Below are positions 35,180 to 43,742 of a DNA stretch of 64,000 nucleotides, one piece after another. This stretch comes from Aquitalea denitrificans (GTDB lineage Bacteria > Pseudomonadota > Gammaproteobacteria > Burkholderiales > Chromobacteriaceae): the NCBI RefSeq assembly GCF_009856625.1, contig NZ_CP047241.1:186001-250000 (forward strand), given 5' to 3'. The stretch's first letter is position 1; each line of letters opens with the position of its first letter. The translations under genes were made by a program, and so were the position numbers. The notes under the pieces were generated by a model. That model did no database searches. It saw nothing but the letters and a program-made list of their open reading frames with translations, and was not told the origin of the DNA.

Positions 35180-35291
35180 TATAATCGGCCAGACAGGCGA
35201 TGATAGCAGCCGTAGCCTACAGGAGGCTCCGCACCGAGAATGGCCGGCAAGGCCGCCGGCGGGGCAATAATCATTAGAGGCCTTTTTTGTT
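35180..35291 (+). ncRNA. candidate structured mRNA leader upstream of metX
   Basis: A perfect TATAAT at 35180-35185 suggests transcription begins near 35192, leaving about 100 bases of leader before the metX ATG at 35292. The leader holds an AGCCT-ACAGG-AGGCT hairpin at 35213-35227, a palindromic GCCGGC pair around 35243-35260, and a six-U run at 35283-35288 directly before the start codon. Position suits a riboswitch or attenuator for methionine synthesis. I cannot match it to SAM-II or SAH riboswitch core sequences by eye. Confidence 0.4.
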
Positions 35292-36434
35292 ATGTCCGAT
35301 CTGACAAGGTCTGTCGGCATCGTGCAGGCGCAGACAGCGGAGTTCGACACGCCGCTGCATCTGGCCAGCGGTGCCGTACTGCCTGCCTACCAGCTGTGTT
35401 TTGAAACCTATGGCACGCTCAATGCCGCGCGCAGCAATGCCATCCTGATCTGCCATGCGCTGTCCGGCCATCATCATGTGGCAGGCCGCTATACGCCGGA
35501 GGACAAGGCAGCAGGCTGGTGGGACAATATGGTGGGTCCGGGCAAACCCATCGATACCGACCGCTTTTTCGTGGTGGGGCTGAACAATCTGGGTGGCTGC
35601 CACGGTAGCACCGGGCCGTCTGCCATCAATCCGGCCACCGGCCAGCCCTGGGGGTCGACTTTCCCGGTGGTGACGGTGCCGGACTGGGTGCGTTCGCAAG
35701 CACGGCTGGCCGACCGGCTGGGCATAGACCGCTGGGCCGCCATCATCGGCGGCAGCCTGGGCGGCATGCAGGCCCTGCAATGGAGCATCGACTACCCGGA
35801 GCGGGTGGCGCATGCGCTGGTGATTGCCTCTGCACCCAAGCTGTCGGCACAGAACATCGCTTTTAATGATGTCGCCCGTCAGGCCATCCTTACCGATCCC
35901 GATTTCCATGGCGGCGATTTCTACGCCCACGATGCCATTCCGCGGCGCGGCCTGCGTCTGGCGCGCATGCTGGGCCATATCACCTATCTGTCCGATGACG
36001 GCATGGGCGAGAAATTCGGCCGCATGCTCAAAAGCGGCGATTACCAGTTTGGTTACGAGGTGGAATTCGAAATCGAATCCTACCTGCGTTATCAGGGCGA
36101 CAAGTTCTCTGATTACTTCGACGCCAACACCTATTTGCTGATGACCAAGGCACTGGATTATTTCGACCCGGCCAAGGACCTGAACGACGACCTGGTGGCG
36201 GCGCTGAAAAAAGCCAGCGCCCGTTTCATGGTGGCCAGCTTTACCTCGGACTGGCGTTTTTCGCCGGAGCGCTCGCGCGAAATCGTCAAGGCGCTGGTGG
36301 CGGCGGACAAGGAGGTGGTGTACGGCGAAATCGAATCGGTACACGGCCATGATGCCTTCCTGATGCTGGATGCGCCCTATGTCAACCTGATGCGTGCCTA
36401 TCTGAACCGCGTGGCCGAGGAGGTGAACGCATGA
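35292..36434 (+). CDS. metX: homoserine O-acyltransferase (acetyl or succinyl)
   Basis: A 380-residue alpha/beta-hydrolase-fold enzyme for the first committed step of methionine synthesis. The nucleophile elbow GGSLGGMQALQW is near residue 154 (Ser in GGSLGG); the N-terminal ICHALSGHHHVAG and the GPSAINPATGQPWG segment are MetX hallmarks; the catalytic His is in VHGHDAFL near the C-terminus. Some betaproteobacterial MetX enzymes use succinyl-CoA rather than acetyl-CoA, and sequence reading does not decide. It overlaps metW as ATGA, giving the metXW pair. Confidence 0.93.
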   Translation: MSDLTRSVGIVQAQTAEFDTPLHLASGAVLPAYQLCFETYGTLNAARSNAILICHALSGHHHVAGRYTPEDKAAGWWDNMVGPGKPIDTDRFFVVGLNNLGGCHGSTGPSAINPATGQPWGSTFPVVTVPDWVRSQARLADRLGIDRWAAIIGGSLGGMQALQWSIDYPERVAHALVIASAPKLSAQNIAFNDVARQAILTDPDFHGGDFYAHDAIPRRGLRLARMLGHITYLSDDGMGEKFGRMLKSGDYQFGYEVEFEIESYLRYQGDKFSDYFDANTYLLMTKALDYFDPAKDLNDDLVAALKKASARFMVASFTSDWRFSPERSREIVKALVAADKEVVYGEIESVHGHDAFLMLDAPYVNLMRAYLNRVAEEVNA

Positions 36435-37033
36435 GCGCAGCCAACACCTTGCGGGCCGACCTGCAACTGATTGCCGACTGGGTGGCCCCTGCCAGCCGCG
36501 TGCTGGACCTGGGCTGCGGCGACGGTGCCTTGCTGTCCTGGCTGAACCGCCATAAAGCCGTGCGCGGCTATGGCGTGGATTTTGACGTCAACAATGTGGT
36601 GCGCTGCGTGCAAGCCGGCGTCAACGCCATTCAGGGCAACCTGGAAACCGGTCTGGCCGAGTTTGAAGACCAGCGTTTCGACCATGTGGTGTTGTCGCAA
36701 ACCATTCAGGCCATGCACAATACCGAGCAGATTCTGGTGGAAATGCTGCGCGTGGGCCGCGAGGCCATCGTCACCTTCCCCAATTTCGGCTACTGGGAAA
36801 ACCGCTGGCAGATCCTGCAAGGCCATATGCCGGTGTCGGAAACCATCCCTTACCAGTGGTACAACACGCCGAACATCCATTGGTGCATGCTGGGGGATTT
36901 CGAAGCGCTGTGCGCCAAAAACGGCATCCGGGTGCTGGAGCGGGTGGTGATGAACGAAGCAAAGCGCATTCACTTCCTGCCCAATCTGCGTGGCAGCCTG
37001 GCGTTTTACCGGGTTGCCCGACAGACGGGCTGA
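36431..37033 (+). CDS. metW: MetW methionine biosynthesis protein
   Basis: A 200-residue methyltransferase-fold protein with the SAM motif LDLGCGDGALLSWL near residue 26. Other family segments seen: LSQTIQAMHN, FPNFGYWENRWQIL and TPNIHWCM. MetW forms a complex with MetX in proteobacteria and is needed for homoserine acylation. It overlaps metX by 4 bases and is followed by a terminator at 37049, so metX-metW is a two-gene operon. Confidence 0.95.
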   Translation: MSAANTLRADLQLIADWVAPASRVLDLGCGDGALLSWLNRHKAVRGYGVDFDVNNVVRCVQAGVNAIQGNLETGLAEFEDQRFDHVVLSQTIQAMHNTEQILVEMLRVGREAIVTFPNFGYWENRWQILQGHMPVSETIPYQWYNTPNIHWCMLGDFEALCAKNGIRVLERVVMNEAKRIHFLPNLRGSLAFYRVARQTG

Positions 37034-37048
37034 TGATTGATGACTCAC

Positions 37049-37073
37049 AAAGGCGGCTGGTGGCCGCCTTTTT
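37049..37073 (+). terminator. rho-independent terminator after metXW
   Basis: Arms AAAGGCGGC and GCCGCCTTT, 5-base loop, followed by further Ts. It lies 15 bases after the metW stop. Confidence 0.9.
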
Positions 37074-37113
37074 ACATTGCCGTTTGCATTGATGACTGCG
37101 GCCACAAGGATAC

Positions 37114-38394
37114 ATGACGCAAGCTCCCGTTCACTGGCGTGAGGCCATTCTGTCGCGCCGCATGCTGATTTGCATTGCCACTGGCTTTAGCTCCGGCCTG
37201 CCGCTGTATTTGCTGATCAATCTGTTACCCGCCTGGCTGCGCAGCGAAGGGGTGGATCTCAAGGCCATCGGCCTGTTTGCCCTGATCGGCCTGCCTTATA
37301 CCTGGAAATTCCTGTGGTCGCCGCTGCTGGACCGCTTTGTCCCTCCGCTGCTGGGACGGCGGCGTGGCTGGATGCTGCTCAGCCAGCTGGCCTTGTTGCT
37401 CAGCATGGCCTTGTTCGGCCTGTTCAATCCAGCCATTCAGTTACAGCAGATTGCTGCGCTGGCCGCGGTGGTGGCCTTTTTCTCGGCCAGTCAGGATATC
37501 GTGCTGGACGCTTACCGCCGCGAGCTGCTGCCCGAGGCCGAGCTGGGGCTGGGTAACTCGGTGCATATCAATGCCTACCGTCTGGCCGGTCTGGTGCCCG
37601 GTGCCTTGTCGCTGATTCTGGCCGATCACACCAGTTGGGCCAATGTGTTCATCATCACCGCACTGTTCATGCTGCCCGGGCTCGTCATGACCCTGCTGGT
37701 GTCCGAACCCAGGCTGGCTGCTGCGCCACCCAAAACCCTGCGTGAAGCCGTGGTGGAGCCGTTTCATGAGTTCATCCACCGCCAGGGCTGGCACAGCGCC
37801 GCCACCATTCTGGGTTTCATCTTCCTGTACAAGCTGGGCGACAGCATGGCCACCGCACTGGCCACGCCGTTTTATCTGGACATGGGCTTCGCCAAGTCGC
37901 AGATAGGCCTGGTAGCGAAGAATGCCGGGCTGTGGCCGGCGGTGATCGGCGCCCTGCTGGGCGGGGTGTGGATGCTCAAGCTGGGCATCAATCGCGCGCT
38001 GTGGTTGTTTGGCGTGGTGCAGGTGCTATCGATACTGGGTTTTGCCTGGCTGGCCAGCTATGGTCATTTTGCGCAGATCGGCTCCACCCAGCTGGCGCAA
38101 CTGGCGGTGGTCATCGGTTTCGAGGCACTGGGCGTGGGGCTTGGCACGGCCGCCTTTGTCGCCTTTATCGCCCGTACCACCCATCCGGCCTATACCGCCA
38201 CCCAGTTTGCCCTGTTTACCAGTCTGTCCGCAGTGCCGCGCACCTTCGCCAATGCGGCTACCGGCTATATAGTCAATGATCTGGGCTGGATGGGGTTTTT
38301 CCTGCTGTGTACCCTGCTGGCACTGCCCGGCATGTTGTTGCTGCTGAAAGTCGCCCCGTGGCACGGGGATGATCAGAACGGAGAGAGCGCATGA
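37114..38394 (+). CDS. ampG: AmpG-like muropeptide MFS transporter
   Basis: A 426-residue MFS protein with 12 or more helices. ATGFSSGLPLYLLINLLPAWLR (shown by GFSSGLPLYLL) near residue 21, KFLWSPLLDRFVPP near 66, and FSASQDIVLDAYRREL near 127 match AmpG/PAT-type transporters. AmpG imports N-acetylglucosaminyl-anhydromuropeptides for cell-wall recycling. Its stop overlaps the next gene as ATGA. That neighbour encodes a lysozyme-inhibitor-like protein, which strengthens the peptidoglycan link. Confidence 0.9.
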   Translation: MTQAPVHWREAILSRRMLICIATGFSSGLPLYLLINLLPAWLRSEGVDLKAIGLFALIGLPYTWKFLWSPLLDRFVPPLLGRRRGWMLLSQLALLLSMALFGLFNPAIQLQQIAALAAVVAFFSASQDIVLDAYRRELLPEAELGLGNSVHINAYRLAGLVPGALSLILADHTSWANVFIITALFMLPGLVMTLLVSEPRLAAAPPKTLREAVVEPFHEFIHRQGWHSAATILGFIFLYKLGDSMATALATPFYLDMGFAKSQIGLVAKNAGLWPAVIGALLGGVWMLKLGINRALWLFGVVQVLSILGFAWLASYGHFAQIGSTQLAQLAVVIGFEALGVGLGTAAFVAFIARTTHPAYTATQFALFTSLSAVPRTFANAATGYIVNDLGWMGFFLLCTLLALPGMLLLLKVAPWHGDDQNGESA

Positions 38395-38792
38395 AGGCAA
38401 CTGTTATCCTGTTGAGCCTGCTCAGCCTGCCAGTGCTGGCCGCGCCGGGGCCGGAAGCCGTGCCGGAACCTGCCACGCCACCAGCAGGCAATATGGTGGT
38501 ATTGCAAAAGGTGGATTACCAGTGTGCTGCCCAGCGCGTGGTCAGTGTGGAATATCCACAGCCCGAGGTGGAAGACGTGGTCCCCATCCGCATCAGCTGG
38601 CATGGCCGGCATTACCGGCTGGTGCGGGTGAGCAGTGCCAGCGGCGCGCGCTATGCCAGTCAGCAACTGGTGTGGTGGAACAAGGGCGAGCAAGCGGTAT
38701 TGCTCACCCGGGGCGGTCGCACACTGGCGCGGGATTGCCAGCCCTTGGTCGCAGCCGCCACCCCGCCTGTCCTTACCCCGGCAGCACCATGA
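38391..38792 (+). CDS. periplasmic MliC/PliC-type c-type lysozyme inhibitor-like protein
   Basis: A 133-residue exported protein. The signal peptide MKATVILLSLLSLPVLA has no lipobox cysteine, so the product is probably soluble and periplasmic (PliC-like) rather than lipid-anchored (MliC). The domain has YQCAAQRVVSVEY with one cysteine, the SASGARYAS motif near residue 83, LVWWNKGEQAVLL and a final cysteine in RDCQPL, a pattern I recognise from the MliC family. Proline-rich termini flank the domain. It overlaps ampG by 4 bases. Recognition by motif gives moderate certainty. Confidence 0.75.
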   Translation: MKATVILLSLLSLPVLAAPGPEAVPEPATPPAGNMVVLQKVDYQCAAQRVVSVEYPQPEVEDVVPIRISWHGRHYRLVRVSSASGARYASQQLVWWNKGEQAVLLTRGGRTLARDCQPLVAAATPPVLTPAAP

Positions 38793-38794
38793 AA

Positions 38795-38823
38795 AAAACC
38801 GGCCATCAAGGCCGGTTTTGCTT
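38795..38823. terminator. bidirectional terminator between mliC-like and fsr genes
   Basis: A 10-bp stem (AAAACCGGCC / GGCCGGTTTT) with a 5-base loop lies between converging genes ending at 38792 and 38837. A-rich and T-rich flanks suit termination on both strands. Confidence 0.9.
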
Positions 38824-38836
38824 TGTGCTGCGTGAC

Positions 38837-40033
38837 TCAGGCTTTTTTACGGTGCAGGTCGGGCAGCAAGACGGTAATCACTCCCAGCAGCGGCAAATAG
38901 GCGCATAGCTGATAAACGGTTTCGATGCCGTAATGGTCGGCCACTTGTCCCAGCACTGCCGCACCGATACCGCCAATGCCGAAGGCAAAGCCGAAGAACA
39001 GCCCGGACACCATGCCCACCTTGCCCGGCACCAGCTCCTGCGCATATACCAGGATGGCGGAGAAGGCCGACGCCAGGATGAAGCCGATAATGAAGGACAG
39101 CACGCTGGTCCAGAACAGGTCCACATGCGGCAGCGCCAGGGTGAACGGTGCCACGCCCAGAATCGAAAACCAGATCACCCGCTTGCGGCCAATGGCATCA
39201 CCGATCGGTCCGCCCAGCACCGTACCGGCAGCCACGGCAAACAGGAAGATGAACAGATGCAGCTGTGCCGCCTGCACCCCCAGCCCGAAGTGCTGCATCA
39301 GGTAGAAGGTGAAATAGCTGGTAATGCTGGTGAGGTAGAAATACTTGGAAAACACCAACAGCACCAGCACGCCCAGTGTGAACGCCGTGCGCTGCGGCGA
39401 CAGACCGGTGGCCACGACGGCCTTGTGTGCCTTGGCGGTGCGCTGCTGGTGGGCATACCAGTTACCGATGCGCCACAGCACCAGCATGCCCAGGAGAGCC
39501 GCCAGCGAAAACCACGCCAGGCTGGGCTGACCGTAGGGAAACACCACCAGCGCGGCTAGCAAGGGGCCGGTGGCGGTGCCGGCATTGCCACCCACCTGGA
39601 ACAGTGATTGCGCCAGGCCGTGGCGACCACCGGATGCCATGCGCGCCACACGGGAGGATTCCGGATGGAAAATGGACGAGCCGGTGCCGACCAGCGCGGC
39701 GGCCATCAGCAGCACCTGATAGCTGGACGCCACCGACAGCAGTAACAGGCCGCACAAGGTGGAGCCCATGCCGAAAACCAGCGAATAGGGCAGCGGCCGC
39801 TTGTCGGTGTAAATGCCGACCAGCGGTTGCAATAGCGAGGCCGTGCACTGGTAAACCAGCGTCATCAGGCCGATCTGGGCAAAGCTCAGATGAAAGCCGC
39901 CCTTGAGTACCGGGTAGATGGCCAGAATCAGCGACTGCAACATGTCGTTGAGGAAATGGGTAAAACTGATGGCACCCAATACCCGGAAGCGGGTGTCCTG
40001 CGGCGGTGCCATGCTCTGGCTGGCGCTTGTCAT
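38837..40033 (-). CDS. fsr: Fsr-type MFS transporter (fosmidomycin-resistance family)
   Basis: A 398-residue permease. The order LGAISFTHFLNDMLQSLILAIYP (shown by HFLNDMLQSLILA) near residue 22, VGTGSSIFHPESSRVARMASGGRHG (shown by GTGSSIFHPESSRVARMA) near residue 103 and QSLFQVGGNAGT nearby matches Fsr of E. coli very closely. ATG 40033 gives an N-terminus of about 16 residues before the first helix; ATGs at 40063 and 40066 are also possible. The far upstream open frame to 40702 runs antisense through the AraC gene and is rejected. A divergent AraC regulator probably controls it. Confidence 0.92.
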   Translation of the reverse strand: MTSASQSMAPPQDTRFRVLGAISFTHFLNDMLQSLILAIYPVLKGGFHLSFAQIGLMTLVYQCTASLLQPLVGIYTDKRPLPYSLVFGMGSTLCGLLLLSVASSYQVLLMAAALVGTGSSIFHPESSRVARMASGGRHGLAQSLFQVGGNAGTATGPLLAALVVFPYGQPSLAWFSLAALLGMLVLWRIGNWYAHQQRTAKAHKAVVATGLSPQRTAFTLGVLVLLVFSKYFYLTSITSYFTFYLMQHFGLGVQAAQLHLFIFLFAVAAGTVLGGPIGDAIGRKRVIWFSILGVAPFTLALPHVDLFWTSVLSFIIGFILASAFSAILVYAQELVPGKVGMVSGLFFGFAFGIGGIGAAVLGQVADHYGIETVYQLCAYLPLLGVITVLLPDLHRKKA

Positions 40034-40132
40034 GATGATGTCGTCTTGTGGTGGTGGGTTCATCATGCTATCAAGGGCTATCCCTGCCCGTCTTGCGTAT
40101 TCGGGGCAATCATCTGCGAGAAAAAGACAGTC

Positions 40133-40939
40133 ATGAGTGATTATCAACATCTGCACCAGTACGACACCGGTATTGCCCCGGTAGTGGCCAAGGCGCGTGA
40201 TTACCCGGCGGGTGAAGACACGCCGCGCCATGCCCACCCCACGGCACAACTCTTGTATGCGGTGGAAGGCGTGATGGTGGTGAGCACGGCGCTGGGGCAG
40301 TGGATCGTGCCGCCTACCCGTGGCATCTGGCTGCCAATCGACACCTGGCATCAGGTACGGATGATCAGCGCAGTGCGCATGCGCACGGTGTATGTGCGCG
40401 AGGATAGTCTGGAGGGCTTGCCGCAGGAGTGCCGGGTGCTGGCCATCTCCCCCTTGCTGCGCGAGCTGATTCTGGCGGCGATGAGCATTGTCGTGCCTTA
40501 TGCGCCCGATTCGCGCGATGAGCGGCTGATGAAGTTGCTGCTGGATGAAATCCGCAGCCTGCCCACGCTGGCTTTGTCCCTGCCACGGCCGCAAAGCCCG
40601 GCCTTGCAAGGTTTGTGTGATGTATTGCTGGCCGAGCCGGCGGATGCCCGTTCGGTGGAGGAGTGGGCCACGCAACTGGCGATGGACCCGCGCACCTTGC
40701 AACGGCGCTTCAGCCGGGAAACCGGCTTGTCACTGGGGCAGTGGCGGCGGCAGGCACGGCTGATTGCCGCGCTGGAAAAACTGGCCTGCGGGGCCAGTGT
40801 GCTGGAAGTGGCACTGGACCTGGGTTATGCCAGCCCCAGTGCTTTTGCCACCATGTTCAAGCGCGAACTGGGCGTGTCACCCAGCAGCTTTTATGCGCCG
40901 CTGCCGGATGAACATTACTCGGTGATATGCGGGGGTTAG
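40133..40939 (+). CDS. AraC family regulator with cupin domain, probably of fsr
   Basis: A 268-residue regulator. The N-terminal cupin has the metal-type His pattern in PRHAHPTAQLLYAVEG near residue 31. The C-terminal double helix-turn-helix includes WATQLAMDPRTLQRRFSRETG (shown by RTLQRRFSRETG) near 182 and LGYASPSAFATMFKREL near 227. ATG 40133 is chosen as the first codon of the conserved cupin region. It is divergent from fsr with 99 bases between starts and overlaps asnB tail to tail by 4 bases. Confidence 0.9.
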   Translation: MSDYQHLHQYDTGIAPVVAKARDYPAGEDTPRHAHPTAQLLYAVEGVMVVSTALGQWIVPPTRGIWLPIDTWHQVRMISAVRMRTVYVREDSLEGLPQECRVLAISPLLRELILAAMSIVVPYAPDSRDERLMKLLLDEIRSLPTLALSLPRPQSPALQGLCDVLLAEPADARSVEEWATQLAMDPRTLQRRFSRETGLSLGQWRRQARLIAALEKLACGASVLEVALDLGYASPSAFATMFKRELGVSPSSFYAPLPDEHYSVICGG

Positions 40940-42792
40940 GGTAAGGCGCGGCGCAGCGCGTCCAGCTGGGTGAGGCTTTCATCCAGAATCAGCAATTGCA
41001 GCATCTGCTCGGCCAGTGCTTCCTTGCCACCCCGGTAGGCTTGGGCAAAGGCATCCACTGCGGTGGCATCCAGCAGGGCGTCCGTCAGGCGGTGCAGTCG
41101 GCTGCCAAGGCCAGAAAAACGCTCGGCCAGACTGGTTTTCAGCCAGCCGGCAAGCGGCGGGTTGAAGCCGCGTTTCTTGCGCTGGAAAAAGTCGGCCGGC
41201 AGGGCCGGGTGCATGGCACGGCGGAAGATCAGCTTGGCAGGCTGGGTGTAGCGCTCGGCGTCAGTCGTGGCCAGCAGATGCTGGTACAAGCCGTGGTCCA
41301 GCAGCGGGGCGCGGCCTTCCAGCCCGTGCGCCATGGTGCACAGGTCCGACTTTTGCAGGATGTAGTCCGGCAGGTAATTGGCGAAGTCGATGGCCAGCAG
41401 GCTTTGCAGGCCAGGGATGGCATCGCTGGCTTCCGGGCCGATATCGTCCGCTGCGCGCCAGTAGCTGAGCCGTTGCAGCTCGCGCCCGGCTTGCAGGTAG
41501 CGGCGCTGGCCCGGTGTCATGCCGGAAAAGCGCAGCGAGTAGGCCTCGGTCCAGCTCATCGCCAGCTCGGTGCCCAGCTTGCCCTGCTTGCCGTCCAGTG
41601 AGGGACGGATGCCCAGCGGCAGTTGCAGGTGACGACGCCAGCGGGTGCGCAGATGCTTGTTCATGCGCTTGTAGCCGGCCAGTAGCTCGTCGCCGCCGTC
41701 GCCCACCAGCACCACTTTCACGTGCTTGCTGACCTCACGTGCCAGATACCAGGTAGGGAAGCTGGACGGGTCGGCAAAGGGCTGGTCCAGATCGGCCACA
41801 ATGCGTGAGAAATCAGCCGCCAGATTCTCCGGCATATCGATGCGGATATTCTGCAGGCCCATGCGCTGGGCGGAATCTGCCGCGTCGACCGATTCATCCA
41901 GCGTGCTGCCGGGAAAGGCCGCGGTAAAGGTGGAAAACTGCTGATAGCCCTGGGTAGCCAGTCGGCTGGCAATCAGGGTGGAGTCAATGCCACCGGACAG
42001 CAGCACGCCCAGCGGCCGGTCGGCCACGGTACGCATGCTGACGGCGTGGTCCAGCTCGGGCAACCAGTCGCCCGCCGTGGCCTGCGGTTGCCAGTAGCGA
42101 CGTTTCTTCAATTGACGACTGGCAAGGTCGAACTCCAGGCAATAGCCGTTTTCCAGCCGCTGGATGTTTTCGAATACGGTGGCCGGTGCCGGGATGTAGC
42201 GGTGCGCCAGATAGGCGTCGATGGCGGCGGGGCTGAACTGGCGGGCAGGTAGTGGCAGGAAAGGCAGCACCGAACGCACCAGCGAGCCGAAGGCCAGATT
42301 GCCATCCAGCAGCGCATACAGCAGCGGTTTTTCGCCCATGCGGTCGCGCGCCAGATGCACCTTGCCCTGACGCAGGTCGAGAATGGCAAAGGCAAACATG
42401 CCGCGCAGGCGTGTCAGCAGGCCGTCAATGCCCCAGGCCTCGTAGCCGCGCAGGATGAATTCGGTATCGGAGTGGGTGCGGAACACGGCACCGGCCTGTT
42501 CCAGCTCGCGCTTGCCGGCTTCCCAGTCGTACACCTCGCCGTTGTAGCAGATCCAGATCTGGCCATCGTCATTGCCCATCGGCTGGTCGGCCTCGGGGCG
42601 CGGGTCGATGATGGACAGCCGCGCATGTAGCAGGGCGTTGTGGATATTGTCAGCCCCGGCCTGTCCGCCATGCGGGTCAAGCAGGAGCTGGTGGGCGGCA
42701 TCCGGACCGCGCCGGGCCAGTTCGAGCAACATGGCATCGGCGGTGGCGGTCGCAACCGGGTGTTGGGAGAAGAAACCTGCGATTCCGCACAT
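40936..42792 (-). CDS. asnB: asparagine synthase (glutamine-hydrolysing)
   Basis: A 618-residue two-domain enzyme. Cys2 in MCGIAGFF is the glutaminase nucleophile and fixes the start; the glutaminase domain continues with LLHARLSIIDP and CYNGEVYDW. The synthetase domain has the ATP-pyrophosphatase motif LSGGIDSTLIA near residue 262 and GDGGDELLAGYKR near 363. It converts aspartate to asparagine or amidates other carboxylates, including sugar or peptide precursors in surface polysaccharide loci. It is a single gene with no pathway neighbours, so the housekeeping role is the default. Confidence 0.92.
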   Translation of the reverse strand: MCGIAGFFSQHPVATATADAMLLELARRGPDAAHQLLLDPHGGQAGADNIHNALLHARLSIIDPRPEADQPMGNDDGQIWICYNGEVYDWEAGKRELEQAGAVFRTHSDTEFILRGYEAWGIDGLLTRLRGMFAFAILDLRQGKVHLARDRMGEKPLLYALLDGNLAFGSLVRSVLPFLPLPARQFSPAAIDAYLAHRYIPAPATVFENIQRLENGYCLEFDLASRQLKKRRYWQPQATAGDWLPELDHAVSMRTVADRPLGVLLSGGIDSTLIASRLATQGYQQFSTFTAAFPGSTLDESVDAADSAQRMGLQNIRIDMPENLAADFSRIVADLDQPFADPSSFPTWYLAREVSKHVKVVLVGDGGDELLAGYKRMNKHLRTRWRRHLQLPLGIRPSLDGKQGKLGTELAMSWTEAYSLRFSGMTPGQRRYLQAGRELQRLSYWRAADDIGPEASDAIPGLQSLLAIDFANYLPDYILQKSDLCTMAHGLEGRAPLLDHGLYQHLLATTDAERYTQPAKLIFRRAMHPALPADFFQRKKRGFNPPLAGWLKTSLAERFSGLGSRLHRLTDALLDATAVDAFAQAYRGGKEALAEQMLQLLILDESLTQLDALRRALP

Positions 42793-42845
42793 GTCTGAGG
42801 GTCCTGATCCTGACCGTGGCAGAGGGCTGTCGGTCAGTCGTCGCA

Positions 42846-42892
42846 AAAAATAAAACCGGCCAGCTTGCCATCCAGGGCCAAGCCGCCGGTAT
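42846..42892 (-). terminator. terminator downstream of wrbA
   Basis: Read on the minus strand, ACCGGCGGCTTG pairs imperfectly with CAAGCTGGCCGGT and is followed by TTTATTTTTT. The stem lies 32 bases beyond the wrbA stop. Confidence 0.75.
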
Positions 42893-42923
42893 TGGCCATA
42901 CAGCCTGGCTATATTCCGATGAA

Positions 42924-43538
42924 TTAGTGATTGCTGTCCGGCAACGGTTGTTGCAGCCGCAGGGCGGCTTCGGCCAGACGTTTGCCCTGGGCCTGCGCCA
43001 ACTTGCGCTCGTCTTCGGACAACGGGCGGTCGTTTTGTATCCCGGCCACATGGCTGACGCCATAAGGCGTACCACCGGCCTGGGTGGCGGCCAGAGATGG
43101 CTCGGAATAAGGCAGGCCGACAATCAGCATGCCATGGTGCAGCAGCGGCAGCATCATGCTCAGCAAGGTGGATTCCTGTCCGCCATGCATGGACGACGAG
43201 CTGGTAAACACGCAGCCCGGCTTACCGGCCAGTGCGCCAGCCATCCACTCTCCGCTGGTGCTGTCGATGAAGTACTTCATGGCCGCCGCCATATTGCCAA
43301 AACGGGTGGGGCTGCCCAGTGCCAGGCCTATGCATTCGGCCAGATCGGTTTTTTCCACATAGGGTGCGCCCTGTGTCGGAATGGCCGGCTCGCTGGCTTC
43401 GCACACGGTGGATACCTTGGGCACGGTGCGCAGTCGCGCCTGGCAGCCAGGCACGCTTTCGATGCCGCGGGCGATCAGGCGGGCCAGTTCGGCGGTAGCA
43501 CCATGCTGGCTGTAATAGAGAACAAGAATGTCTTGCAC
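42924..43538 (-). CDS. wrbA: NAD(P)H:quinone oxidoreductase WrbA type
   Basis: A 204-residue flavodoxin-fold enzyme making two-electron reductions of quinones. The FMN phosphate loop is VLYYSQHGATAELA near residue 6; SPTRFGNMAAAMKYFID near residue 82 and TSSSSMHGGQESTLLSM near 115 match WrbA. The start is GTG at 43538, since no ATG lies upstream of the flavodoxin fold. Length is as expected (198-204). It is a single gene. Confidence 0.93.
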   Translation of the reverse strand: MQDILVLYYSQHGATAELARLIARGIESVPGCQARLRTVPKVSTVCEASEPAIPTQGAPYVEKTDLAECIGLALGSPTRFGNMAAAMKYFIDSTSGEWMAGALAGKPGCVFTSSSSMHGGQESTLLSMMLPLLHHGMLIVGLPYSEPSLAATQAGGTPYGVSHVAGIQNDRPLSEDERKLAQAQGKRLAEAALRLQQPLPDSNH

Positions 43539-43742
43539 GGCAATATCCGTTGATATGCCATCGTCAAATGATGGCCACGATAACAGGCTGCATGATAACA
43601 GCTTCCAATCGTTAATTTGTATGAAGACGGTGTACAAAACATGATGCCAGCAGGGGGATTGCCAGCTTCTTGTTACCGGCAATGTGCCGGATGCCGCGAC
43701 TGTTGCTTGCCAGTTGCGGGTGGCTGCATTACCTTGCGCCTC

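Noticed and set aside
35192..35291. SAM-II or SAH riboswitch in front of metX
   Set aside because: I could not line up the leader with the conserved cores I know of either class. It is kept only as an unnamed structured leader.
40034..40702. N-terminal extension of the Fsr-type frame to 40702
   Set aside because: The extra 220 residues lie antisense through the AraC regulator gene and have no transporter features; Fsr proteins begin close to 40033-40066.
43539..43742. N-terminal extension of the YihY-type protein from 43617
   Set aside because: The extra 42 residues are Cys-rich and not membrane-like, and the family starts shortly before the first helix, matching ATG 43743.
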